Made by a program: the position numbers and the translations under genes. The notes beneath the pieces are model-generated. The model was given only the letters and a program-made list of their open reading frames with translations, was not told the origin of the DNA and did not search any database. A stretch of 64,000 nt of DNA. Origin: Halobacteriales archaeon QS_1_69_70. GTDB taxonomy: Archaea > Halobacteriota > Halobacteria > Halobacteriales > Haloarculaceae. Position 1 is the stretch's first letter. Each line of letters begins with the position of its first letter. Shown here one piece after another: positions 28,836 to 38,517 of this stretch. Where the stretch lies: assembly GCA_003021005.1 (NCBI GenBank), contig PXRI01000013.1, forward strand, positions 62,001 through 126,000, in the 5' to 3' direction.

Positions 28836-29621
28836 TCAACGTTTGGGACTATTCGTTAAGGGCTCTGCGACCGCGACAAGCGGGCTCGATTCTCGACCCA
28901 GGGCAGCGCCGTCGAGTCCGCCATAGAGCGCGACGCTCGAGAACCCGGCGCGTTCGAGAAGCCGACGGAACTCTGCGGGACCGTAGAGTCGCGTATCCCA
29001 CGGCACTTCGCCGAGAAACTCGTAGCCGTCGCCGCGCTCCCGGAACTTCGTTATTACGACCTCAAGCCGGCCAGTCTCGGGGCTGTACTCCCGTCGCTCG
29101 ACCTTGATGACGTCTCGTTTGACACTCGCACCGGTTTCCTGGAAGTCGCCCAGCAGGCTGTGTCCGTTGTCCACCCCCATGACCAACGCGCCGTTCGGGG
29201 CGAGGCGCTTCCGGAATTTCTCGACGATTGCTTCGTTGGCGTCGTCCTCGAAGTACCCGAACGCGAACCAATTCAGGATGACGTCGTACTCGTCGTCGGT
29301 CGTATCCAGCTCACGCATGTCTGCGACACCGAACGATGTCTTGTCCGAGACGCCGGCCTCAACAGCCCGTTCGCGGGCCGTCTCGATGTACTCGGGAGAG
29401 ACGTCCACGCCGTCGACGGCGACCCCGGTCTCGGCGAGTTCGATCGAATGCCGGCCGATTCCGCAGGCGACGTCGAGCGCTCGCTTCGGTTCGACGCCGT
29501 GTTCGTCCAGTAGAGCCAGGAGGTTCGTCACGTCATCGTCAGCCCTGTCCACGCCCCGGTGTAGGCTCTCGCCGATCACGTCGGGCGACTCGATGTACGT
29601 CTTCTCGGTCCAGTGTGTCAT
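28836..29621 (-). CDS. Class I SAM-dependent methyltransferase
   Basis: RALDVACGIGRHSIELAETGVAVDGVDVS (motif I), ILNWFAFGYF. Confidence 0.9.
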   Translation of the reverse strand: MTHWTEKTYIESPDVIGESLHRGVDRADDDVTNLLALLDEHGVEPKRALDVACGIGRHSIELAETGVAVDGVDVSPEYIETARERAVEAGVSDKTSFGVADMRELDTTDDEYDVILNWFAFGYFEDDANEAIVEKFRKRLAPNGALVMGVDNGHSLLGDFQETGASVKRDVIKVERREYSPETGRLEVVITKFRERGDGYEFLGEVPWDTRLYGPAEFRRLLERAGFSSVALYGGLDGAALGRESSPLVAVAEPLTNSPKR

Positions 29622-29622
29622 T

Positions 29623-30495
29623 TTACGTCTCCGTCTCCAGGTGATTTCGCCGCCGTTGGAACTCGTCTTCGTCTATGTCTCCCCGGGCATACTTTTCCCG
29701 GAGGGTCGACAGGGCAGCACCTTCACCCACCGCTCGTGGTGTCCCTCGTCGAGAAGCCCAATAGACGACCGCACAGACCGCTCCAACGAGGACAGAGACG
29801 AAGCCGAGCGGCATGAGTACCATCCACCCAGGCCCCCCACCGTTTATCATTCCGCTTTTCATCATCCTGTTGTCCCGGTTGGCACTCGATCCGTCGAATT
29901 CGTCGACTGTGATCGCCCCCTGTTCGATGATCGCCTCACTGTCGGGAACGGCACCTGCAGGGATGGAAGTATCTTCGGCGGGGCCGCCGGGCTCACCGAC
30001 GACGATCCGTCCGACCATTCCCATCGATTCGTGTGGAATACAGTAGTAGTCGTATGTCCCTGGAACCTCGAAGGTATGTTCGAATCTCCCCTGTGAGTGG
30101 ACGCCGCTATCGAACGGAGTGCCCGCAGCGGGGATGCGACCCTCGTAGGCGGTCGCGGAGTGCGATCCCGCTTCGATCTCGAACCGGACTGTCGTGCCCG
30201 GTTCGACGTGCAAGCCGATCGGATCGAAGTCCGTATTCCCCATCGAAACGACGGGGGTCTCCTGTTCTTGTGCATTAGCTGTCTTCGAGATCCCTGTACT
30301 CCCGATCGCACCTGCCCCGAGCAATCCCAAGACCTGTCGTCGACTATAGCTGGCCTGTGAATTCATCTCGGATGGGTCGGTGGAAGGTTCCGGACGATCT
30401 TGGGCGTTCATTAGTGGGACTGGAAGGGACGTATCATCGTATCTATGCTGCGAGCTATAACTGGCACCCCTGTGGGGCGGCTTCACTTTCTCCAT
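29623..30495 (-). CDS. Halocyanin/plastocyanin-domain protein with C-terminal TM and SHOCT domain
   Basis: Tat-like SRRQVLGLLGAGAIG; cupredoxin GSHSATAYE...YDYYCIPHESMGMVGRIVV; C-terminus LSTLREKYARGDIDEDEFQRRRNHLE. Confidence 0.88.
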   Translation of the reverse strand: MEKVKPPHRGASYSSQHRYDDTSLPVPLMNAQDRPEPSTDPSEMNSQASYSRRQVLGLLGAGAIGSTGISKTANAQEQETPVVSMGNTDFDPIGLHVEPGTTVRFEIEAGSHSATAYEGRIPAAGTPFDSGVHSQGRFEHTFEVPGTYDYYCIPHESMGMVGRIVVGEPGGPAEDTSIPAGAVPDSEAIIEQGAITVDEFDGSSANRDNRMMKSGMINGGGPGWMVLMPLGFVSVLVGAVCAVVYWASRRGTPRAVGEGAALSTLREKYARGDIDEDEFQRRRNHLETET

Positions 30496-30508
30496 GTTTA
30501 CTCCGTCT

Positions 30509-31225
30509 CTATGATGTGTATTCTGCAGAGGTGCGTTCGAGCGTGAGTGCCAGCAGGTTCCGCTCGGCCCGCCGGAGGTGTTCGAGCACCGTGGACTTGT
30601 CGAGGTCGAATTCCGCCGCGAGTTCAGTCGCCGTCACGCCCCGTGGGACGTCGAAGTAGTCTCGCTCGAATGCCGTCGTCAGAACCTCACGCTGGCGCTC
30701 CGTGAGCGCTTCGACGTGATTGGTTTGCCCGGTGTATTCGCCGATACGCAGTACATTCATCTGCGTGGCGAAGTCCCCGCTCTCGCCAAATGCTGTCTCC
30801 AGTTGAGCCAGCGCTTCTTGCGTGGCGACGGCCGTGAAGGTCAGCCCATCATCATCGAGGTGAAGCGGGCCGTCGACGTAGAACTCCCCCTCCTGCTCGT
30901 CGAGGGTCTCCTGACAGCGGGGGAGTTCCATGCGCAACAGGTACTCGAGGCGATCGGGGCCACGGCCGACAAGGTCGAACGAATGGACGTAGTCGAGGTC
31001 TTCGAATCGGTCTGTATCCACGGGGTCGTCAACCTCGACCATCGCCGTCCCCGAACACCCCCGGCACGAGAGCGAGCGGAGGCGAACGTACTCACACTCG
31101 TCCCGGAGTGAGAGCAGTTCCTCGACGCCGACTGCTGCCAACGCTGACTGCGACAGTCGGAGCCGTAGTTCCCGCAGGTGCGTCCCCGTGGTCCCTGCCG
31201 GGTGGCCGTTGCTGCTCTGTCTCAT
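30509..31225 (-). CDS. HTH-10/bacterio-opsin activator-type regulator with CxxC motif
   Basis: LTERQREVLTTAFERDYFDVPRGVTATELAAEFDLDKSTVLEHLRRAERNLL; SCRGCSG in input domain. Confidence 0.88.
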   Translation of the reverse strand: MRQSSNGHPAGTTGTHLRELRLRLSQSALAAVGVEELLSLRDECEYVRLRSLSCRGCSGTAMVEVDDPVDTDRFEDLDYVHSFDLVGRGPDRLEYLLRMELPRCQETLDEQEGEFYVDGPLHLDDDGLTFTAVATQEALAQLETAFGESGDFATQMNVLRIGEYTGQTNHVEALTERQREVLTTAFERDYFDVPRGVTATELAAEFDLDKSTVLEHLRRAERNLLALTLERTSAEYTS

Positions 31226-32058
31226 CGGCCGAGAGTCACCGCCGCGAGTAGATCGGCCTCGCTTTCGAGCGTTCGTGTGAACGTCCATGCGGTCACGGTT
31301 CCGAATCCCAGAGCGAGAGCGACGAGCAACCCGACAGCGGGCGCGACGTCAGCCCAAACCCAGCCGTCGAGTGCCAGGGCCCGCATGCCGGAGATGGCGA
31401 TGGAGACGGGGTTCCAGTCGGCAAGCGTCCCTAGCCACGCGGGCATCGCCGATATCGGGACGAACGCGTTGCTCACGAACAACACCGGCAATACAAGGAA
31501 CGATGTGACCATTGAGAACGCGAACTCGTACTTGAGGGCGTACGCCACGAACAGTGAGAACGCCGTCGCGGCGACAGCCATGAGCGCGGCCAGGCCAACG
31601 AAGGCGACGGCACCAGGCAGTCCGGTCGCCAGCCGCACGCCGTCCGCGTACGCGAGCCCCAGCAGGAGCGTCGTCTGGACTGCATTCAGCGTTGCCATCA
31701 CGACGATGCGGGCGCCGACCACCGAGGATCGGCTGACTGGTGCAGCCCAAAGCTTCCCGATGAACCCGGTGCTGATGTCGTCGACGACGCATTTTCCGCC
31801 GATGACGACGTACTCGATGGCCATCAAGGCCGCAACGCCTGGCAGGATGAACGCCTTGTAGTTCTCGGCGGGAAACCCCGGGAGCATCGTGATCTGTTGA
31901 AAGAGACTGCCGAACAGCAGATACCAGAGCACCGGCTTGATGGCCAGCATGACTGTTAACCCGACCGGCGAGATGGTGACCTCGCGGAACCACCGCAGAC
32001 TGAGTCCGCGAACAACCCGGAGTTCGGCGCGGAGATCAGCCACTCGTCGGGTGCTCAT
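31222..32058 (-). CDS. ABC-2 type transporter permease
   Basis: Polytopic ABC-2 permease: SLRWFREVTISPVGLTVMLAIKPVLWYLLFGSLF. Confidence 0.88.
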   Translation of the reverse strand: MSTRRVADLRAELRVVRGLSLRWFREVTISPVGLTVMLAIKPVLWYLLFGSLFQQITMLPGFPAENYKAFILPGVAALMAIEYVVIGGKCVVDDISTGFIGKLWAAPVSRSSVVGARIVVMATLNAVQTTLLLGLAYADGVRLATGLPGAVAFVGLAALMAVAATAFSLFVAYALKYEFAFSMVTSFLVLPVLFVSNAFVPISAMPAWLGTLADWNPVSIAISGMRALALDGWVWADVAPAVGLLVALALGFGTVTAWTFTRTLESEADLLAAVTLGR

Positions 32059-32798
32059 GCGACCACCTCGCCGGCTGTGATTGTCTTGAACGCGTCGCCG
32101 AACGAGTCGTCGTGGCGTTCCTTCAGCGCGTCCGGACTGTCGACGGCCGCGATCTGGCCTTCTGACAGTACGGCCACGCGGTCACATAATTCCGCGGCCT
32201 CGTCCAGGTAGTGCGTCGAGAGCAAGACGGTCGCGCCCGCAGCCCGGAGTTCGCGGACGTACTCCCAGGTCTGGCGGCGCATTGCCGGGTCGAGACCCAG
32301 TGTCGGTTCGTCGAAGACGACGAGCTGTGGGTCGTGGAGGAGGCCGGCCGCGATCTCGATGCGGCGTTTCATCCCGCCAGAGTAGCCGGCGATGCGCTCG
32401 TCGGCACGATCCAAAAGATCTACCCGGTTCAGTACGCGCTCGATGCGGTGGTCGCGCTCGCTCACGGGCACCTTGTACATGTCGGCGAACAGCGAGAGTA
32501 CCTGTCGACCGGTCAGCCAGTGATCAAGTGCTGTCTCCTGGGGAATATAGCCGACGCGCGTGCGGACGTCGTCCGGGCAATCGGTAACGTCGATTCCGTC
32601 GACGGTCACCCTGCCGGCCGTCGACTCCGTTAGCGTCGCGACGACCTTCATCAGCGTGCTCTTGCCAGCGCCGTTCGGCCCGAGTAGCCCAAACGCCTCG
32701 CCCGCGTCGACGGACAGCGACACGTCATCGAGGGCGGTCGTCGTACCGTATCGTTTCGAGAGGTTTGCAACCTCCACGAGTTGATCTCGTTCAGTCAT
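32055..32798 (-). CDS. ABC transporter ATP-binding protein (DrrA-like)
   Basis: GLLGPNGAGKSTLMK, YSGGMKRRIEIA, LVVFDEPTLGLD. Confidence 0.93.
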   Translation of the reverse strand: MTERDQLVEVANLSKRYGTTTALDDVSLSVDAGEAFGLLGPNGAGKSTLMKVVATLTESTAGRVTVDGIDVTDCPDDVRTRVGYIPQETALDHWLTGRQVLSLFADMYKVPVSERDHRIERVLNRVDLLDRADERIAGYSGGMKRRIEIAAGLLHDPQLVVFDEPTLGLDPAMRRQTWEYVRELRAAGATVLLSTHYLDEAAELCDRVAVLSEGQIAAVDSPDALKERHDDSFGDAFKTITAGEVVA

Positions 32799-32904
32799 GC
32801 GTCGAGAAGATGTTTCGTGCGCGTCGCGTTGGTACTTACTCCCAATATATGGGTAGTATTCAAGTAGTGTCGAGGGTCGGCCACGTGTCGTTGCTTCGAT
32901 CAAG

Positions 32905-33325
32905 AAGTCCGGGACCGGCTTACTGGACGTTGAGGACCGCGACGCGTTCCTGGGCGACGGTGGCACCGTCGTCCTCGCACTCTCCACATCGGACGCCGAC
33001 GCCCCGCACGCCGTACCGGTCTCTACGGCTACAACGAGACGGAGGTCGTGTTCTACCTCCGGCTGGCCGCCGGGCCGGACAACGTCAAGGGGGACCTCGA
33101 GGACAGTGCCGTGACCTTCGTCACCCACTAGCAGGGCGACGACCGGTGGCGGAGCGTCGTCGCGACCGGCCGCCTCCGGTCGACGACCGAAGACGCCGTC
33201 GCCATCGACGCCCTCGAGGGGTTCCGGGAGGTCCAGATCCCGCTCGTGGACGTCTTCGGCGCCCCGACCTCCGAGGTGCCCTTGGAGTTCGACCGGCTCG
33301 ACCCCGAATCGTTGACGACCTGCTA
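32905..33325 (+). pseudogene. Degenerate pyridoxamine 5'-phosphate oxidase-like protein (frameshift plus in-frame TAG)
   Basis: LLDVEDRDAFLGDGGTVVLALSTSDADAPHAVPV / (shift) LYGYNETEVVFYLRLAAGPDNVKGDLEDSAVTFVTH*QGDDRWRSVVATGRLRSTTEDAVAIDALEGF. Confidence 0.7.
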
Positions 33326-33473
33326 GGAGTCACCGACCGGGACCTGACGGCGCCCGCCGGCACCGACTGACCCCGGGCCGGGCGACCGACGATCGGGCAG
33401 GACCAGAACTGTTCGGACCTCGCGGCGGTGCGGCGCCGCGAGCATCCGAGACCCGCTGCCACGCCGTTGTGCG

Positions 33474-34508
33474 CTACTCGTCGCGAAAGCCCTCGACGCC
33501 GTCGAGGTCGAGCACGAACTCGGGGGTGAGTGCCGACGCCGGAGTGTAGAACCCGGCGAAGTCGCCGTCGAGGACGCGCCGGGCGGCCGTGGTCGCCGCG
33601 TCGACGGTGAACGCATAGGTCTCGGGGGTCTCCAGGCGGGTCGTGACGGTCGTCTCGTCGTCCGTGGCCTCGCCCCAGACGTAGCAGGCGCCACGCTCGC
33701 GCCGCCGTGCCGACGGACCCGACACGGCCACGTCGGCGAGGGACTGCAGCGTCCGCTTGACCGGGCCGACGTCCAGGAGGGGCGCGGCCGGCCGCCCGAC
33801 CCGGAGCGCCCGTTCGACGGACTTCGGCATCGCGGCGTACACCTCGACGTTCCCGATCCCGGTCGTGTAGTACGCCGTCGAGACGTCGCCCCACGGGATG
33901 GCGACGGCGTTGCGCTCGCCGCGACCGAAGTCGATGCGGCGGCTCTCGTGGGCGGTTGGGACGTCGGAGATCTCGCCGTCGCGGCGGACCGTGCCCCCGT
34001 GGCCGGCGTGTTCGATGGCCGACCGGAGGGTGCCGGCGGAGAGCCCGCCGTCCGGGTCGAAGCCGAGGCGGAGTTCGGTTGCCTCGGGGAGGCGGTCGTG
34101 GAGGTGGCCGGCGACGCAGTCGGTCGGCACGACGTCGAACCCGACGCCGGGGAGTAGACACACGCCGGCCCTCTCGGCCTCGCGGTCGCGCTCGGCGATG
34201 GCCTCGAAGACCGCGAGTTCACCGGTGATGTCGAGGTAGTCCGTGCCGGTGTCGAGGCAGGCGTCGACGAGCGGCTCGTAGGTGTCGACGAACGGCCCGG
34301 CGCAGTTCAGACAGGCGTCGACGTCGTCGAGGTGGTTCGCGGCGGCATCGACGTCGAACGGTCGGCCCTCGCAGCCGAACCGTTCGGCGAGATGCTCGGT
34401 CTCGACGGCGTCGCGACCGGCGACGACGGTGTCGACGCCGCGGTCGACCGCCTCCTCGGCGATCAGTTCCCCGGTGTATCCGTAGGCCCCGTAGATCAGG
34501 AGCGTCAT
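33474..34508 (-). CDS. Saccharopine dehydrogenase/trans-enoyl reductase family protein
   Basis: LLIYGAYGYTGELIAEEAV, NCAGPFVDTYEPLVDACLDTGTDYLDITGE. Confidence 0.9.
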   Translation of the reverse strand: MTLLIYGAYGYTGELIAEEAVDRGVDTVVAGRDAVETEHLAERFGCEGRPFDVDAAANHLDDVDACLNCAGPFVDTYEPLVDACLDTGTDYLDITGELAVFEAIAERDREAERAGVCLLPGVGFDVVPTDCVAGHLHDRLPEATELRLGFDPDGGLSAGTLRSAIEHAGHGGTVRRDGEISDVPTAHESRRIDFGRGERNAVAIPWGDVSTAYYTTGIGNVEVYAAMPKSVERALRVGRPAAPLLDVGPVKRTLQSLADVAVSGPSARRRERGACYVWGEATDDETTVTTRLETPETYAFTVDAATTAARRVLDGDFAGFYTPASALTPEFVLDLDGVEGFRDE

Positions 34509-34660
34509 AGTCGGAGCCTCGGTGGCCGAGAGGAAAACCCCGTTGGCACCCGTCAGGTGGTGAACGACGGTCGCCGGGCCCGTCCGTCGTCACCGATCGG
34601 GATCCGTATGCCCATCACTGGGACGAATGTTTAACTGGGTTTCAGCCGACTGGAGCGACG

Positions 34661-35614
34661 ATGGACGTCGAACGCGCGAGCGACCGCTCCGAGGCGGTCC
34701 TCAGTGAGATCCTGGAGGCGGTGATAGTCGACCGGGGGTTCCTCGAGACGGTCCTCACGGGAATCCTCGCAGAGGGCCACGTGCTGCTGGAGGACGTGCC
34801 CGGAACGGGGAAGACGCTCACGGCGCGGAGCCTCGCGACCGCGCTGGGACTGGCGTTCAACCGGATACAGTTCACGCCGGACCTGTTGCCCGCCGACGTG
34901 ACGGGGTCGCACATCTACGACGAGGGGACCGGCGAGTTCAGGTTCCGGGAGGGACCGATCTTCTCGAACGTCGTGCTGGCCGACGAGATCAACCGCGCGC
35001 CGCCGAAGACCCAGGCCGCGCTCCTGGAGGCGATGGAGGAAAAACAGGTGTCGGTGGAGGGCGAAACCCGGTCGCTTCCCTCCCCGTTTGTCGTCATCGC
35101 GACGCAGAACCCCGTCGAACAGGAGGGAACCTTCGAGTTGCCGGAGGCCCAGCGGGACCGGTTCGTCGTCAAGACGAAGATGGGCTACCCCGACTGGGAC
35201 GGGGAGTTCGAGTTGCTGGAGCGCCGTGCCGGCCGCGCCGACCGGACGCCGACGGTCGACGGCGTCATCGACGGCGCGACCCTCGAGGAGATGCAGTCCG
35301 TCGTCGAGGACGTCACCGTCGCGGAGGAACTCATGGCCTACATGGTCGACGTCTGCCGGGCGACGCGGGCCCACGACGCCTCGGCGGTCGGCGTCTCCCC
35401 ACGAGGCCTCCAGCGTCTCTACGAGGCCGCACGGGCACGGGCCGCGATCGCCGGCTCCGGGTTCGTCGTCCCCGAACACGTCACCGCCGTGGCGGAACCG
35501 GTCCTCAACCACCGCATCGTGGTACGGACGGACGCCTCGGTTCGCGGCGTCTCGAAGCGGGACGTCGTCGAGGACGTCATCGAGGGCCACGAGATCCCGG
35601 GCGTCCTGAACTGA
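34661..35614 (+). CDS. MoxR family AAA ATPase (locus 1)
   Basis: GHVLLEDVPGTGKTLTARSLA, VLADEINRAPPKTQAALLEAMEEKQV, IATQNPVEQEGTFELPEAQRDRF. Confidence 0.95.
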   Translation: MDVERASDRSEAVLSEILEAVIVDRGFLETVLTGILAEGHVLLEDVPGTGKTLTARSLATALGLAFNRIQFTPDLLPADVTGSHIYDEGTGEFRFREGPIFSNVVLADEINRAPPKTQAALLEAMEEKQVSVEGETRSLPSPFVVIATQNPVEQEGTFELPEAQRDRFVVKTKMGYPDWDGEFELLERRAGRADRTPTVDGVIDGATLEEMQSVVEDVTVAEELMAYMVDVCRATRAHDASAVGVSPRGLQRLYEAARARAAIAGSGFVVPEHVTAVAEPVLNHRIVVRTDASVRGVSKRDVVEDVIEGHEIPGVLN

Positions 35615-35710
35615 TACTGCCGGCTGTACGCACGTGAACCAGCCCCGACCCCGATATCACCGATCGAGTCGTCGCGGAACGACGTACAGCCGACAGGAAT
35701 GACACGCCGG

Positions 35711-37240
35711 TTACCCCGGCGCCGCGGACGTCACGAGGAGGACGCCGACCAGCGCTGCGACGGCAGCGGCGGCGGTCCCGCCGGGGTCGAGCGTTGCGGT
35801 CACGAGCACCGCCCCGTACACCGACGCGACGCTACAACCGGCGACGAGCAGTGCCGTTCCGACGTGGAGGAACTCCAGCCGGCGGTTCCCGCGCCGGAGT
35901 TCGAGCCGGAGCCGCTGGCCGTAGGTGCCGACGTCCCAGAGGACGATCGCGGCCCCGACGACCCCGAACAGGAGCACGGACCGGCCGACGAGTTCGCCCG
36001 CGACTACCGATGCGCCGACGAGCCCACCGGCGGCGAGCACGACGCCGGCCGTCCGCGTCGGAAGCACGGCCAGATACCCCAGGAGACACGCGAGGAGCAC
36101 GAGGAACGTGACCGCGAGACAGGCGACCGTGAGGATGCCGACCGCCATCGGGAGCGCGCCGAACTCCGCCACGAGCGACTCGAGGACCTCCGTTTCGGTC
36201 TCGGCGTCGTAGCGCCCGTAGAGCGCATAGAGGACGCCGATGCTTCCGGTCGGCCCGCCGAAGAGCAAGAGCCCGACCGCCAGCGCGCCGCCGGTCCCGT
36301 GGGCGCCCAGTCGGAGGAGCCAGCGCACCGACCCGGTTCGGAGCCGTCTGAGGACCGACACGAGGCAGACGAGCCCCGTCGAGACCCCGATGGCGCCGAG
36401 CAACGTGATCCGCAGCGCCCCGGCTGTCGCGATAGCGCCGACCGCCAACGGGACGGCCCCCGGCATCGAACGAACCGCCGTCGCCCACACCGATGGGACG
36501 ACGAACGTCGCCACGGCACCGACGCCGGCGAGGGCCGCCCCGGCGTACAGCAGGCCCCGCTGGAGCCGTTCGAGCCGGTCGCGGACCTCGGCCCGCCGTT
36601 CCCGGTTCACGAGGGCCGGGATCGGCAATCGACCGACCACCACCCCGACCGCGAGGCAGGCGAGGCCGACCAAAAGGACCAGCGACGGGAGCGCGTCGAC
36701 ACCTGTCGAGGGGAAGAGTAGTCGTTCCGCCCAGGCCGAGGCGGCCGAGGCCGGGCCTAGGAAGAGCGACACCGCAGCCAGCCCCGCCATGAGTGCCCCG
36801 CCCGTCACCGCAGAGACCGCGCCCGCCGTGACCGAAAGCGACCGGCCCGCAGCCCCCGCGAGGTCCTGGCGCAACGCGAGAGTCGTCCCCGCGCCTGCGG
36901 TAGAGACACCGAGCAGGTAGGCGAACGGCCAGGCGTGACTCGGGTAGACCGTCACGTGAAACGGGTCCGCCGGGACCAGTGCGGCCAGTACCGCCGCCCC
37001 GGTCGAGAGGAGGACGCTCACGACGAAGAGGACGCTCGAGAGAGCTATCCAGGGCGTCGTATCGCGGCTACCGATGGCGCCGGCGGCGCCGAGCACGATG
37101 CCGCTCGCCAGTGCGACGCCGGTGAGCCGATACAGCCCCGTATACCACGCCAGGACGCCGAGAGCCCCGAAGCCGAGGAGCGCCACGGTGAGTTTGCTGA
37201 GGCGGGCGGGAGCCGACCGCCGGGTCACCGGCCCCGTCAT
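35711..37240 (-). CDS. Polytopic membrane protein (DUF7519-like) in MoxR/DUF58 locus 1
   Basis: 509-aa multi-TM protein; 4-bp overlap with DUF58 gene. Confidence 0.7.
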   Translation of the reverse strand: MTGPVTRRSAPARLSKLTVALLGFGALGVLAWYTGLYRLTGVALASGIVLGAAGAIGSRDTTPWIALSSVLFVVSVLLSTGAAVLAALVPADPFHVTVYPSHAWPFAYLLGVSTAGAGTTLALRQDLAGAAGRSLSVTAGAVSAVTGGALMAGLAAVSLFLGPASAASAWAERLLFPSTGVDALPSLVLLVGLACLAVGVVVGRLPIPALVNRERRAEVRDRLERLQRGLLYAGAALAGVGAVATFVVPSVWATAVRSMPGAVPLAVGAIATAGALRITLLGAIGVSTGLVCLVSVLRRLRTGSVRWLLRLGAHGTGGALAVGLLLFGGPTGSIGVLYALYGRYDAETETEVLESLVAEFGALPMAVGILTVACLAVTFLVLLACLLGYLAVLPTRTAGVVLAAGGLVGASVVAGELVGRSVLLFGVVGAAIVLWDVGTYGQRLRLELRRGNRRLEFLHVGTALLVAGCSVASVYGAVLVTATLDPGGTAAAAVAALVGVLLVTSAAPG

Positions 37241-38517
37241 CGGGTCGTCCCCCCAGTGACGGCCGACAACGCTACCGGCAGCGGGTCCGACCGCGACCAG
37301 TCGACGACCGTCGCGCCCGCGTCCCGGAGGCGGGTGATACGCGTCTCCCGCTCGACGCCGGCGAGCCGCGACCCGGGCGAATCCCGTTCGCCGACGTCCG
37401 GCGAGACCACCGTGACCCGGTGGCCGTGGACCCGGAGATCCGTCGTGAGTTCCAGGGGTTCGTCGTCGGCCAGCGGCGTGGCGATGACCAGTTGCGTCTC
37501 GGGCTGGATCCTCGTCAGGAGCCGCTCGGCGATAGCGGTGCCGTCAGGTGGGGGTTCGACGCGGAGCCGTCCGCCGTCCCAGTCGCTCCGTCCGTCGGCC
37601 GCCCGGAGCGCCCGCCGCGTCCTGACCTGCAGATCGGAGGTGTCCGGCCGAATCCACGGGACGGCGTCGTCACTGATGGCCAGAAACCCGGTCTCGTGGC
37701 CCTCGTTCGCGAGCGACGTGACGATGGCGTCGGCGGCGTACAGACAGAGCGTCCGGCCGGACGCAGACTCCGGGCGCCGGACCGTCTCGACCTCCCGGCG
37801 ACAGTCCGCGATGACGACCACCGAGAAGCCGCCGCGTTCGCGGAAGTTGATCGTCGACAGCGTCCCGTCGCGGGCCATGCGCCGCCAGTCGATGCGGTTG
37901 ACCGGGTCGCCCGGGCGGTAGGTACGGACCGTGTGGAACTCGATGCCGCTGCCGCCGGAGTCGGAGGTGACGGCCCCCACGAGGGTCGAGGTCTCCCGGA
38001 CCGTCGGTGGCTCCTCGAGGAAGACCCGCGCCGCGAAGGAGGCGTCCCCCGCCACCTCCGGCCGCACGTCACGGTAGCTTCCGGCGGCCGTTCCGCGGAC
38101 CCGGACCCGAGGCGGTTCGAACCGGTGGGTCCCTCGCCGGGCGCGGACGGTGTAGGAAACCGTCGTCGAGCCGCCCGGGGGCAGCGGTGCCGCCCCCGAG
38201 GCGCTACCCCCGGTGACGACGAGGTCGTCCGGCAGGCCGTCGCTGAACCGTGCGTCCGGGACGGTCGTCGATCCCTCGTTTTGCACTGTCAGTTCGACCG
38301 TCACCGGGTCGTCGGGTATCGGTTCGGCGGGTGTGATCTCCCGCTCGACGGCGAGATCCGGGTTCGGAACGCCGCTGATGGCATCGAAGGCGACGAACAA
38401 CAGCGGAATCCCCGCGAGCAGTATCGTCCAGCGATCACCGATGAAGACACCGGCGACGATGACGAGGAGTGCACACGACAGCATCCCCCGGTACCGTTCG
38501 CGGGCGTGGATCGTCAC
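37237..38517 (-). CDS. DUF58 domain-containing protein
   Basis: IEFHTVRTYRPGDPVNRIDWRRMARDGTLSTINFRERGGFSVVVIAD. Confidence 0.92.
   Translation of the reverse strand: MTIHARERYRGMLSCALLVIVAGVFIGDRWTILLAGIPLLFVAFDAISGVPNPDLAVEREITPAEPIPDDPVTVELTVQNEGSTTVPDARFSDGLPDDLVVTGGSASGAAPLPPGGSTTVSYTVRARRGTHRFEPPRVRVRGTAAGSYRDVRPEVAGDASFAARVFLEEPPTVRETSTLVGAVTSDSGGSGIEFHTVRTYRPGDPVNRIDWRRMARDGTLSTINFRERGGFSVVVIADCRREVETVRRPESASGRTLCLYAADAIVTSLANEGHETGFLAISDDAVPWIRPDTSDLQVRTRRALRAADGRSDWDGGRLRVEPPPDGTAIAERLLTRIQPETQLVIATPLADDEPLELTTDLRVHGHRVTVVSPDVGERDSPGSRLAGVERETRITRLRDAGATVVDWSRSDPLPVALSAVTGGTTR

Noticed and set aside
32055-33128. N-terminally extended version of the ABC ATPase ORF
   Set aside because: The extension is antisense to the decayed PNPOx-like gene; the real start is the ATG at 32798 (MTERDQLVEVANLSKRYG)
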